NCBI RefSeq assembly: GCF_046630445.1
Contig: NC_092341.1
Location: forward strand, 257,716,001 to 257,780,000
DNA from: Rutidosis leptorrhynchoides
Taxonomy: Eukaryota; Streptophyta; Magnoliopsida; Asterales; Asteraceae
Direction of reading: 5' to 3'
Length of the DNA: 64,000 nucleotides
Shown in pieces: positions 23,216 to 34,215 of the stretch. The position numbers were made by a program, and so were the translations under genes. The stretch's first letter is position 1. The number at the start of each line of letters is the position of its first letter. The notes under the pieces are model-generated. The model had not been told where the DNA came from. It ran no database searches and saw only the letters and a program-made list of their open reading frames with translations.

Positions 23216-25204
23216 TGATAATGCTAAAAACGAACATATATTTCATAGCATTATTCCTCAAGAAAGACAAGCTTTTAGTTGCAATTGTTCTATTTACAAG
23301 TGATATTCGTTTAAATAATAAAAGGTGAAGACAAAAGACAGATTCGACGATTTGAAGACGCAAACGACCAAAAAGCTCAAAAGAACAAAAGACAATCAAA
23401 AAGGTTCCAATTATTGATAAGAAACGTCTCGAAATCACAAGAGTACAAGATTCAAAACGCAAAGTACAAGATATTAAATTGTACGCGAGGACGTTCGAAA
23501 ATCCGGAACCGGGACTAGAGTCAACTCTTAACGCTCGACGCAACGGACTAAAAATTACAAGTTAACTATGTATATAAATATAATATAATATATAATTAAT
23601 TATATTAATTATATATATATTATATATATATATTTAAAACCGTCGGCAGCAGGAAACTCCAAGGGTGTAAACTGAAAATACCTCTCCGCGACTCGCGGAG
23701 TTTGAAGGCTATTTGGCCGCGAGTCGCGGAGCCCCAAAAATCATTCCTGGCTATAAATCAACCCGAATTCTGATCAAAATCATAATTTTATTTTCATCTC
23801 TCTCTCAATATATACGAGTAATATATATTTATATTTATAATTTATATTTTAATTTTAATTATAATTCTAATAATAAGGGTATGTTAGCGAATGTTGTAAG
23901 GGTGTAAGTCGAAATTCTGTCCGTGTAACGCTACGCTATTTTTAATCATTGTAAGTTATGTTCAACCTTTTTATATTAATGTCTCGTAGCTAAGTTATTA
24001 TTATGCTTATTTAAAACGAAGTAATCATGATGTTGGGCTAATTACTAAAATTGGGTAATTGGGCTTTGTACCATAATTGGGGTTTGGACAAAAGAACGAC
24101 ACTTGTGGAAACTAGACTATGGGCTATTAATGGGCTTTATATTTGTTTAACTAAATGAAAGTTTGTTAATGTTAATATAAAGATTTACAATTGGGCGTCC
24201 CTATAAATTACCATATACACTCGATCGGACACGATGGGCGGGGTATTTATATGTACGAATAATCGTTCATTTAACCGGACACGGGAATGGATTAATAGCC
24301 ACTAGAATAATTAAAACAGGGGTGAAATTACATTCAAGGGTAATTGGTGTAATTGTTAACAAAGTAGTAAAACCTTGGTTTACACGCAGTCGATAACCTG
24401 GTGTATTCATTAAACAAAGTATTAAAACCTTGTTACAATTCGAATCCCCAATTAGTTGGAATATTTATCTTCGGGTATAATAATAATTTGACAAGGACAC
24501 TTGCAATTTATATTTATGACTGATGGACTGTTATGGACAAAAACCAGACGGACATATTGAATAATCCAGGACAAAGGACAATTAACCCATGGGCATAAAA
24601 CTAAAATCAACACGTCAAACATCATGATTACGGAAGTTTAAATAAGCATAATTCTTTTATTTCATATTTAATTTCCTTTATTTTATATTTAATTGCACTT
24701 CTAATTATCGCATTTTTATTTTATTTTATCGCACTTTTAATTATCGTACTTTTTAATTATTGCAATTTAATTTTATCGCATTTTTATTATTTGCAATTTC
24801 ATTATCGTTATTTACTTTACGCTTTAATTTAAAGTCTTGTATTTATTTAATATTTTACATTAGGTTTTAGCTGCGACTAAAATCTTAAAATCGACAAACC
24901 GGTCATTAAACGGTAAAAACCCCTCTTTATAATAATAATATTACTTATATATATATATTTGTATTTTTATAAAAGTAAACTAATATAGCGTTGAGCTTTG
25001 CTTAAAGATCTCCCTGTGGAACGAACCGGACTTACTAAAAACTACACTACTGTACGATTAGGTACACTGCCTATAAGTGTTGTAGCAAGGTTTAAGTATA
25101 TCCATTCTATAAATAAATAAATATCTTGTGTAAAATTGTATCGTATTTAATAGTATTTTCTGAGTAAAATATAAGCTATTTTATATACACCTCGCGAAAC
25201 ATCA
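23216..25204 (+). repeat. 3' LTR of copy B
   Basis: 1989 bp, TG...CA, nearly identical to 8901-10887. Palindromes are at 23684-23700 and 23717-23729, TATAAAT at 23752-23758. Confidence 0.96.
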
Positions 25205-25209
25205 GCAAC
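25205..25209. repeat. Target site duplication GCAAC, right (copy B)
   Basis: Exact repeat of 8896-8900. Confidence 0.95.
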
Positions 25210-25394
25210 CTAGGGATACAGTAGCACAACTTACTACTTCACACTACAGCTGTAGGTTAGTCTCTCTCACCAATTACCCGCAAAACTCAGTAGTCTAATG
25301 TCACTGAGTCTTCTCCTCGTCTGTATCACCTGAGAACAATACTCACAAGTTAGTAAATCGTATCTCATTTACTAACAATATAACATTATATACA

Positions 25395-25490
<96 letters not shown>

Positions 25491-26233
25491 TTATACAACA
25501 TATATATATACATATATACACACTTATATATACTTTATTACATATACAACATATATATATACATGTATACACACACACACACACACTTATATATAAATAT
25601 ATATACACACTTGTATATACACTGAAAACATGTCCAAACGAGCGGGTCAAGGGAAAAACGGACGGTAAAATAAACACACGAACCGTAAAACAAGTGTACG
25701 GGCCATCGGGATGCGGCCACGCCAAGCCGCTACGCGTAACGGTGGGCGAACAGCAGCAAAGATGTTGCAACAGCAGCAGGTAAACAGCAGCGGCAACGCA
25801 GTTGCTGCACCCTTCGGTTCACCCACCATTTTCGCGATTCGAGTAGTTTTTTGACCAATTGATGATACACGAAAATTTCATAATACATAATAAACAAGTT
25901 TCATGCACCAAACATCAGTCACAAACACCTTAATTGCAAGAATCGACACAAACATCATAAAGACCCAAACTTAACATAAAACCCTAAAATCACCATTTCT
26001 CAAGTTCTAACATAAATCAGTCGTACATGCATCATATATACATCATCATCGAGCTATAATAATTAATTTCATCATACAAACATCACATAGCAAGATTCAA
26101 GTTTTACTCCTATTAGTTATAAAATTATAAAAACTTATAAAATAATTTAAGGATTTCAAACCTTGTTTTGCTGATTGAGTCGTGGATTACAATCACCAAC
26201 AAGCACCCAAAATTCAACTTATTTAATTTTAAG
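25210..26233. other. Unassigned spacer
   Basis: No gene is supported. It holds a long TA microsatellite with CA-rich edges (25400-25620), then a GC-richer stretch (about 25625-25830) with CAG/GCA-rich words, then AT-rich DNA. The apparent ORFs across the microsatellite read only Tyr-Ile repeats and are not genes. Confidence 0.6.
25400..25488. repeat. (TA)n microsatellite
   Basis: About 89 bp of uninterrupted TA, followed by degenerate TATACA and CA repeats to about 25620. Confidence 0.95.
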
Positions 26234-26242
26234 AAATTCAAA
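26234..26242. repeat. 9-bp target duplication AAATTCAAA, left
   Basis: Repeated exactly at 27556-27564, directly outside the two TIRs. Nine bases is the signature length for Mutator-like transposons. Confidence 0.85.
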
Positions 26243-26570
26243 GAAAAAATTACGCCGTTGGTACCTGTAATTTGTTTACATTATCATGACAACACCTAAA
26301 CTTTTTTTCTTGCGTAGTTGGTACCGTTAACTGTAGTCAAATTTTAATGGTTAACACCTCACATGTGCTACGCATGTGAGGGTATATTCGTCAATTTATA
26401 TCAATCTTCCCAAATTAAACAAAATCTTCATCTTCTCCAACAAAATCTTTAAACAAAATTCAACATCTTATCTTTTTTAACAAAATCTTCAAACAAAACT
26501 CAACTTTTTGAGACACCAAAATCTTCTCATTCTCTCTCCACCAATATTAATCACTCACTATTTTTTATTT
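26243..26570 (+). repeat. Left terminal inverted repeat of MULE
   Basis: About 330 bp, complementary to 27200-27555 with perhaps 10-15% mismatch by eye. The inner limit is approximate. Confidence 0.75.
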
Positions 26571-27199
26571 ATTTTATCTCTTTCCATGAACAAATCTTAC
26601 GAGTAACAAATCCGCACGATGACCTCTCATCTAGTTAATTACCAATTCACGTAGAAATTCAAACTAACAATTAATTAATTGAACTTAACATATCAATCTT
26701 AAATCTTAAATACTTATTAAACTAACAATTAAATTACTATTAAACTGATTATACCTAACATATAGTGTGTCAATGATATTCTTCCGGGAAGAAAAGTATT
26801 GAATAAAAAATCTTGAGAAAGGAAAAGAAATACAGAAGCCATCATACAAGAACTATCAACTACTATAATTTACAATGTGTTGGATATCCAATTTTAAAGA
26901 TGGTTCTGCAAAATAAAATAAAAAGGCTCAGACACGCACTAATTCGGTCATCAAATTGTACTCTGTTAATAAGACAAACTGGATGTGTTTTAATTCACCT
27001 ACTATCAAATTCCAATCATTCATGATCAGAATCGAGAAATGTTTCTCTTCATCGCCTTTTATTGCAAAAACTAAAAATTAACAACTGAATTAACATAAAT
27101 CGATCTTAATTTAATAGAATTAGGTTGAAAGAAGAAAACTAACTAGTGGTTTAGATGAGATATACAAATAACAACACCCGAATCGATTAAAATAAATAA

Positions 27200-27555
27200 A
27201 AAAAAAGTGGTGATTAATATTAGTGGAGAGTGAACAAGAAGATTTTGGTGTGTGAAAAATTTGAGTTTTGTTTGAAGATCTTGTTGAGGAAGATGAGGAT
27301 GTTGAGTTTTATTTAAAGATTTTGTTGAGAAGATGAAGATTTTGTTTAATTTGGGAAAATTGGTTTAACTGACGAATATACCCTCACATGCGTGGCACAC
27401 GTGAGGGGTTAACCATTAGAATTTGACTCCAGTTAGTCAGAGGTACCAATCACGCAAGTTACACAAAACTTAGGTACTAACTATGCAAAAAACAAAGCTT
27501 AGGTGCTGTCATGATAATGTAAACAAACCACAGGTACTAACAGCGTAATTTTTTC
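27200..27555 (-). repeat. Right terminal inverted repeat of MULE
   Basis: Reverse complement of the left arm. The outer end is exact, the inner end approximate. Confidence 0.75.
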
Positions 27556-27564
27556 AAATTCAAA

Positions 27565-27789
27565 ATGGAATTTAAGAGCAAATGGAGCATATTTTATTTT
27601 GTTAGTTAAAAGTGGGATAAGAAGATAAACAACTCAAAAGAAGAAATTAGAAGTAAAGTTGTGTGGTCTCTATCCATGTGTATGTGTTTAGAGGAAAGGA
27701 AATGAAATAGAAATAAAGATAATATTCATATGGACAAACACGTGTAAGTTCACCACAAAACCACCGTCTCAACTTGTTTTATAATTAAA
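27565..27789. other. Unassigned spacer right of MULE
   Basis: It continues the DNA interrupted by the MULE. No ORF or motif is recognised. Confidence 0.5.
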
Positions 27790-27819
27790 CTAGCCTTTAA
27801 GAGCTCGTGCGTTGCACGA
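27790..27819 (-). mobile_element. Helitron-like 3' terminus
   Basis: On the minus strand a hairpin with 6-bp stems and a 3-nt loop (TCGTGC-AAC-GCACGA, 27819-27805) is followed after 11 nt by CTAG (27793-27790), and the next host base is T. A short GC hairpin about 11 nt before CTRR, with insertion next to T, is the textbook Helitron 3' end. The 5' TC end lies to the right. TC at 29295-29294 (minus strand TCTATACATAAAC) is only a weak candidate. No RepHel ORF is present, so the element would be non-autonomous. Confidence 0.55.
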
Positions 27820-29792
27820 CGACGCTTAATCAAACAAACGGGAGACGTACAAGTTATTTTAATTGACGTTATGAAAAATAGTCGGAAATCTATTCTTGTA
27901 GATAAAGGTGTATCCATGCTCATTGTATGTATCGTAATGCCTCAAAGATAAATTACAGAATACTATATTGGTTAAGGCAAGCTTACTCGATATTCTTAAT
28001 CACTAAATGCATCAACTGCTCTCGCTCTTGTTGATGGCCATCAATTGATGCTCCATTACAGGCTTCAATTAGATTATAAGTAGTTGCATTAAAAATATGA
28101 AACATAGATTTATATCTACATAAGTAGAGACCAAACTTACTACATAATATAATACATAACAACATAATAACAACAAATATTCAATTATGACCTTATATGT
28201 TTGTTATGTAATCAATTAGTTATATCCGTCTAATTCTTATATATCGAGAAAGAGACCGGACTACTTTTATAAATATGTAAAAACAAAGAAAAAATACCAG
28301 CCCATATGCTTGGCAGCTAGTCCAATCTGCGCCACGACCAAGAATAGTTTGAATAACAGTTTGATGGATAATAAGTATTATTCTTTATTACTTCGAGATG
28401 TCTAATAACTATCTAATCCATTCAAGCAATGTGATGGATAATTATTGTACAGTTTGCATATCATAAGTATTATTCTTATTACTTTGAGATGTCTAATTAC
28501 TATCTAATCCATTCAAGCAATGTGATGGATAATTTTTAGCCCAAGATTTAAAAAAAAATCAACAAACCAGTAAAAAAGACATGTAAGAAACTAAAAAAAA
28601 AACGTCACCAACCTTCTGGTATTTCTTCATCCTCATTGATATCATCACTACAATGATAGGAATCCATGTTATCCTGAAAAAGCAAGTAATATAGAAAAAC
28701 TTCATCACTAATATAATTTATGAAATAAATGTTTGTGGTAACAGTAATTCTAACTAAATTCACAGACATGTACTTCCAAGATCAAAACCATAAACATTCA
28801 TATATGCATAATCACATATAAATAATTAATTATAATCCTTTAGCATAACAAAACAAAAGGCACCATAACTGTGTAAGCATAGTATCACTATAACCGTGTA
28901 AGTGAAGTATGTAAGCATTTATAACTAAAAGTATAACCGTGTAAGCATAGTATGTAAAGTATGACAGATGTGCCTATCTAATTAATCATATAACTAAAAA
29001 ATTGTTAATCCATGAGAAAACGTTAAGAGCAATAAAAAGTACATACCCATTTTCAATTCCAAGGCTTCTCACTTTATCACTTGTAGTTTTGTTCTCTTGC
29101 CATGCTAAAAACTGGAACATGGTTGTTTAGCATTCATAACTATTATTGTGTATCACTTTATTACTTGTAATCACTTTGTTATTTTGTTTGTGCTAATTAA
29201 ATGTTTAACTGAAGGTATATTATGATTAGCAAGTAACGATGAGGATATTTAAAATATGTTTATATAATAAAAAGGCAACGATGTTTATGTATAGAAAATT
29301 TTAATGATGATAGATAGATGTGTGTACACATGGAGATTAGTTATATGGATTTAATCTTAAGAGTGTATGGCAACCTTTTATCCATTTACACCAAACACCA
29401 TTCAAACCATTTATTGTGTTATTGTATCAATATTTAGCCTATTTAGGCTTAAAACTACCTTGTAAGTAGCTTGAAATGATACCGAAAGATCAATAAAAAA
29501 ACAATTAATTTGTTTTATTTACCCTAAAGTTTAACTTTAAAAAAGGATACTGAACAATAAAAGGAAACCAACCAAGAATACTCACAGTGAAAGTTGACGT
29601 GAAAGTGTATCCTATAAGAGAAGCAACCGTTCCAACTAACAGCTCACCTTGAAATGAGAGGGATTTTATTTAACAAAAAAATGATTTGTTGTATGTTACA
29701 TTAGAAACTGTAGATGATAGTATGAAAACATAGCAAACAGAAGTTTTAATTAGCTTACAAGCTTCTACTAAAGTTGATTATTCATTGTCGAT

Positions 29793-29795
<3 letters not shown>
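27820..29795. other. AT-rich region, possibly Helitron interior
   Basis: No gene of normal size. Two short minus-strand stretches look exon-like (about 28060-27983 and 28667-28605, see findings). It also contains a 91-bp tandem duplication (28359-28540), short repeats of ATAACCGTGTAAGCATAGTAT near 28880-28955, and many A/T runs. Confidence 0.45.
28359..28540. repeat. Tandem duplication, 91-bp unit, two copies
   Basis: Shared blocks such as ATCTAATCCATTCAAGCAAT recur at exactly 91-bp offset (28411 and 28502). The left parts of the units have diverged more. Confidence 0.8.
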
Positions 29796-29833
<38 letters not shown>

Positions 29834-29925
29834 AAAGGCAAGGTTAGTTGTTAGTTGTTAGACTCGAACCTGGGTCACTCTCGAATCCATGAAACATGGA
29901 TACCAATGAAGCATATTTATGTAAT
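29796..29925 (-). mobile_element. tRNA-derived SINE-like sequence
   Basis: On the minus strand a B-box-like GGTTCGAGTCT (near 29879-29869) lies about 35 nt after an A-box-like TGCTTCATTGGTA (near 29917-29905). The sequence ends in a poly(A) tail, seen as about 37 T at 29796-29832. Both boxes and the tail fit a plant SINE. The right boundary and target duplication are uncertain. A 9-bp direct repeat ATTGTCGAT occurs near 29785-29793 and 29986-29994, but it would put the 5' end too far from the A box. Confidence 0.45.
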
Positions 29926-29954
29926 CCCTAGTACATTAATGTATTATTCGATCA

Positions 29955-30380
29955 TGTAGTAACCTGTAATATTGTTAAACGTTGATTGTCGATTTGTTAC
30001 TTTATATACTTGTAAACGTTTAAATGTAATGTGTAATGTTACTCGACAGTCGGCCGACTGACATAGTCAGTCGACCGACTGTCAACCACAGTCGACCGAC
30101 ATAAGATCTGGGATATTTAAGCCAAGTTAATCTCCACTAATTTGGTTAATCACTCTACACATTTCACACACATACAAACAGTTCTATGTCCGGTCTCACT
30201 CCAATCTTAATGTCCAAATACTACATAATGTCAGTCTAGGCTTCGTGTTTATCAAGATCTAATCTTGGTTTGACTCATACGAACTCGAAAACCCATAGAT
30301 ATTCGTTTAAGCTCGTTCTAGTGTTATTCCGCCTCTAGATCGTGTTAGGTTGATTCTAAGGTCCTCTCCCAGCGTCTACA
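29955..30380 (+). repeat. 5' LTR of Copia element (left end uncertain)
   Basis: The right end is set by ...GTCTACA at 30380, three bases before the PBS. The left end is uncertain because the partner LTR is outside the window; TGTAGTAACC at 29955 is one candidate. If the SINE-like sequence lies within it, the LTR could be longer. It contains three phased CpG motifs and a TATA-like box. Confidence 0.55.
30047..30120 (+). promoter_or_regulatory. LTR promoter with phased CAGTCGRCCGACTG motifs
   Basis: CGGCCGA at 30051, CGACCGA at 30072 and 30093 (21 bp apart), each inside CAGTCG-RC-CGAC(TG). TATA-like ATATTTAA starts at 30113, 20 bp after the last core. The internal module at 52852-53010 has the same core-to-TATA distance. 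Confidence 0.5.
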
Positions 30381-30383
30381 AAG

Positions 30384-30395
30384 TGGTATCAGAGC
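30384..30395 (+). promoter_or_regulatory. Primer binding site, initiator tRNA-Met type (Copia)
   Basis: TGGTATCAGAGC is the standard complement of plant initiator tRNA-Met, three bases after the LTR end. Confidence 0.92.
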
Positions 30396-30952
30396 ATTGG
30401 CTTGCTGAATCAATTGTTTTAAACGAGTTCTTGTTATATTTTTGGGTCAAAAATTAGTTTGGATTGAATTTTGCATACTTTTACGTTAAACTTTTGGTTT
30501 TAATTGCTTTAGAGTGTTTACAGAAGTCATTCTCAGTTGTTTAAGTTGTTGGTCAGTGGTTTTAGTTCGAAAATTGAGCTTGAAATCGTTTAGAAGTCAA
30601 AAACCTGATTTTTGAATTCTAGTTCTGAGAGAAATCACAGTCGACCGACTTAGGTGTCAATCGACCGATTTTAGTTTATTTCGACCGATTGTCATTAGTT
30701 CGACCGATTGTCATTAGTTCGACCGATTGTCTGAAAACCGACCGACTTTAGTTCTAAACCGACCGAGTTAAACTCTAAACCGACCGATTGAAGGAACATC
30801 GACCGATTGAGAAAAGTAATACCATTTGACTTAATGTAAACAGAACTTCAACCGATTAACCATTGATAGTCGACCGACTGTAACTGTTCATTGACCAACT
30901 GTCATTCAATCGACCGACTTTGGATCAGATTCAACCTTAATTAATTTTAACG
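30396..30952 (+). other. Copia leader
   Basis: The 5' untranslated region between PBS and gag. The first half is T-rich; the second half is the CGACCGA array (30638-30920). Confidence 0.75.
30638..30920 (+). repeat. Phased array of CGACCGAYT motifs in Copia leader
   Basis: Cores start at 30642, 30662, 30682, 30701, 30720, 30739, 30760, 30781 and 30800 (steps of 19-21 bp). After a gap there are degenerate or full copies at about 30849, 30871, 30892 and 30911. The cores are conserved while the 10-13 bp between them vary, so it is not a simple minisatellite. The array ends 33 bp before the gag ATG. Confidence 0.9.
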
Positions 30953-33900
30953 ATGTCTGATCAGGCAATGACAATTACTTCCGGCGTTCAAAATATTTTA
31001 CTATCTGATAGTGAATCAGGCAGTGCCAATCGTGCTCCTAGACTTGATAATACAAATGATTACATTATATGGAGGTCTAGGTTTATGAATTACATTAGAG
31101 GCCTTGATCCTAGAATGTGGGATTTGATACAACATGAATATAAAGAGCCTTTAGGTACTGATGGTAATAGTAAAAAGTATGAAGATTATAGCGTGACCGA
31201 AAAAGAAATATATGCCTTAGAATGTAGATGTTATGCTCAATTGACTCAGGGCTTAGATGGTGATATTTATCATCAATATCAGATGCACTTAACATCATAT
31301 TCTCTTTGGAATGCTATTAGAAAAGGTGTAGAAGGAAATAAGGCGTATCGTGAAAAGAAAGCTAAAGTAATCAAACGTGAATGGAAAAGGTTTGCTGCTC
31401 TAAGTCATGAAATGTTAGAGGAGACAATCATTCGTTATCGTCATCTTGTCTCTGAATTGGGTAACTTAGGTGTAGAAGTTACAGAACAAAAAGCTATCAA
31501 ACAATTAACAGATGGTTTACCACACAAGTGGGATGCGTTTATTGAACAGGTAGAAGACAGAGCTTTGTTTGCTGGTGAATCACTTACCCTAGATAAATTC
31601 ACATCAAAATTGATGGTAAAGGACTTGGATATGGAAACCAAGAAGAAACGCCTTGAGGGTCAGCAGAGTCCTATAATTTACAAAGCTGGTACTTCTGGAT
31701 TGAGTAATGTTCATGCTCCCTTACAAACAGCGTTTGTTTCTAGTGATAGTGCTGTAAATAGATCACAACCTACTCAAAATGTGATGTTTCAAATCCAAGT
31801 AAATAAGCCTATTAGTACAAAGCAATCCACTATTAGACAGGAGCCAAAAACTGTAGTTCTCAACACTGAGAATTTAAGAACTAGGCCCCTTGCAGTTGTA
31901 GAGGAAGATATGGCTTTAGTTGCTTTGGTAGTTAATTCTTATAATGAAATGGTTGGTGGTCAAATTGGTAATGCTCATTTAGAAGCAGAAGATTATGAGC
32001 AGATTGACGAGGATGAACTTGAAAAGATGGATATCCTCTGGGCTATGGGTAGTGTGATTAGAAGAGCGAAGAAATTTCTGAAAATGACAGGTCAACAGAG
32101 CTTAGGTATTACTAGAGATACTAAGTTAGGCTTTGATATGTCAAAAGTGAGATGTTTTAATTGCAGTGAGTTAGGACACTTCAAAAGAACATGTACCAGG
32201 CCACAGAAAACTGGTTTTCACAATCCATTTCACAATCAGTATAATAAGACAAAAGTTAATGGCGCGGTTGAAACAACGAGCAGTGATACTACCAGAAATG
32301 ATAAAGCAAAAAGCTTAATTGCAACATATTCTGACGAAGGTTGTGATTGGACAGTATTTTCCGATGATGAAAATCATGCTAATGTTGTTAGAATGCCTAA
32401 GACCGAAGAAGAAACTGAAAGTGAGAAACAAAAAAGAGAGAAAGCTGGTTGTGTTGGTATTGCGAATGAATGCATGTGTTACATCTGCAAGATGGAAGCA
32501 AGAATTTAGCGAACTTATGCAATGATCAGATATGTTAGAAGAGGTGTTCTTAACAAGAGAGTGTATGAGAAGTTCAAATACGCAATGCACAATGACGGCA
32601 ATGTATGGACTGATTACAGTAGTTCGTCTTCATCAGATAGCGAAACTATTGTGGAAGATGATGTCAAGACTTCAGTTGAGTTGAGTAATTCTGAATATTC
32701 CAGTTCTAGTTCAGAATCTGAACCTGAATCAGAGACTGAAGAAAAGGAATATACGTTCATGGCAAACACATCAAGTGACTTTAAGGTACAAACTGAATTT
32801 CCTTTAGTATGTAACGATTGTACTGATCATAAGTTAGAAATTGTTAAACTTGAATGCATAGTTTCTAAACTGAATGATATCCCCTTAGGATGTATTTATT
32901 GTCCTGAAGTAAAACAGGAACTTAAGATTGTTAAAGCAGCTTATCTTGAGGTAAAAGACCTATATGAGACTAATTTAACTCAGTTTAACAATAAAAGGGA
33001 ATTCAGGGAGACAAACAAAACTCTAGAAAATCAAGTTCATGATTTAAGAGCTACAATTTCAGGTGACCAAAAGACCATAATGTTGTACTTAAATCAACTA
33101 GAATGTGCTAAGAGAGAAAAGGAAGAGTTTAAGATTAAGTATGAGTCAGAAAAGGCTAGAAATAACACTTGGCCATGAATGTCATATGTCATTGACTATA
33201 CTGTCTACAACAAGAATGATGGTAAAAAGGGTTTAGGTTATAAAGAGTGCCATCCTCCTCTTAGGAATGAGTACATTAATAAACCTTCTGATTCTTGCCT
33301 TAGTGAAATCCTAAGTGTTCAGCCTGTAGAGAATGAAAAATCAGACAGTACTAAGCCTGTTGTTGAAGGCTTAGTGGAGGACAGTAAATCTGACTCAGAG
33401 TATGAAAAAGTTTCTGAGATTGTAACACCAAAATCCAAACCTATCACTATCCTGCAAAATCCATTGAATGCTGGTAAGGCTAGTGAAAGCAGACGACCCA
33501 CACCTAGAAAACAAGTAAACTCTAGGAACTCTAATGGAAAGAAAATATTTCAGACACCTGTTAAGTATCAGCAGGGACTCAACCTAGGTAAAGAATATGT
33601 TCTTACACAAGCACCTGAAGAACTATTTAATAAGAGGAGCCCTAATACTAACAACGTGCCTAAATATGTACACCCTAACCGTCGACCTGGCTTGAAACAT
33701 CAAGTTGAGAAGCCTATGTTACCCAAGAAATAGTCTTTACTCAATAAGAATCTGAGTTCAAAAGCACCTACTCAAGGAACTCAAAACTATAATAAATGTG
33801 GGAAAAAGGGTCATTGTGCTGTTAACTGTCAACAGGGTTGGAAAACACCAAACAGAAAATCTGACACTGATACAAAAAATAAACACTATGCTTCTAGTAC

Positions 33901-34194
33901 CAGTTCCATAGGTACTTCAAGTAATAGTTTAAAAAGTTTTTATAGACCAAAGTCAAATTCTGTTGCTAATTCATCCACAAGGGTACAGTCAAGGGCGAAC
34001 ACAAATTTTCAAACGAATGACTATTATAAGAAATCTGTTGGTAAACGTACCGTTTGGAAACCTAAAACAGAGAAAAAGGTTGTTGACAAGTCCAAAGATC
34101 CATCAGGATCAAAGGGTCAATGGATGGATGTGCAAGTTATTGGTGTCGATGGGAAACCCACTGCCATTCGGGCATGGGTGTCCATCTCAAACTA
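30953..34194 (+). pseudogene. Gag region of Copia element, several stops
   Basis: The ATG at 30953 follows the motif array. The same frame runs through in-frame stops at 32507-32509 (TAG), 33176-33178 (TGA) and 33731-33733 (TAG) to a TAA near 34192. A Copia Gag core is in the first 230 codons (DYIIWRSRFMNYI; DGLPHKWDAFIEQVED). A zinc knuckle CFNCSELGHFKRTC is at 401-414. A second, CGKKGHCAVNC near 33800-33830, lacks its first Cys. An acidic Ser/Glu-rich stretch (32615-32745) and a coiled-coil-like Lys/Glu region (32925-33170) follow. Gag would form the virus-like particle. The nonsense codons make it non-functional as it stands. Confidence 0.85.
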
Positions 34195-34215
34195 ACTTCT
34201 TTTCTTATTGTGCAG

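Larger units (their letters stand above)
8901..25204 (+). mobile_element. Complete Athila-type Ty3/Gypsy retrotransposon, copy B
   Basis: 16.3 kb, bounded by TSD GCAAC, with 1987- and 1989-bp LTRs that by eye differ by one substitution (CTGCG against CTGAG near 10853 and 25162) and one extra TA unit. This implies a very recent insertion. In order it holds 5' LTR, tRNA-Asp-type PBS, 1.4-kb leader, open gag-pol, small zinc-knuckle ORF, env-position ORF, 2-kb spacer, PPT and 3' LTR. The one clear defect is a roughly 590-bp loss at an A tract (19470-19514) that removes the block present in copy A at 2377-2966. Confidence 0.96.
26243..27555. mobile_element. Non-autonomous Mutator-like (MULE) element with long TIRs
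   Basis: 1313 bp between 9-bp duplications. The left arm begins GAAAAAATTACGCCGTTG and the right arm, read in reverse complement, begins GAAAAAATTACGCTGTTA. The arms match with scattered differences for about 330 bp (26243 to about 26570, and about 27200-27555). The shared words include ACCTCACATGTG, GAGGGTATATTCGTCA and repeated AACAAAATCTTC. The centre (26575-27195) has no transposase ORF; the 70-codon ORF at 26813 has no recognisable content. A MULE transposase would have to act in trans. Confidence 0.8.

Noticed and set aside
25397..25783. Overlapping ORFs of about 65-132 codons on both strands reading Tyr-Ile repeats
   Set aside because: They are translations of the TA and CA microsatellite and have no other content.
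25205..29795. Search for a host gene between the retrotransposon blocks
   Set aside because: No ORF over 70 codons outside low-complexity sequence, no coherent exon chain and no recognisable protein motif. Only short exon-like fragments remain.
30638..30920. Regularly spaced repeats that superficially look like a CRISPR array
   Set aside because: The conserved unit is only 7-10 bp, the 20-bp step is too short, there are no cas genes, and the context is a plant retrotransposon leader.
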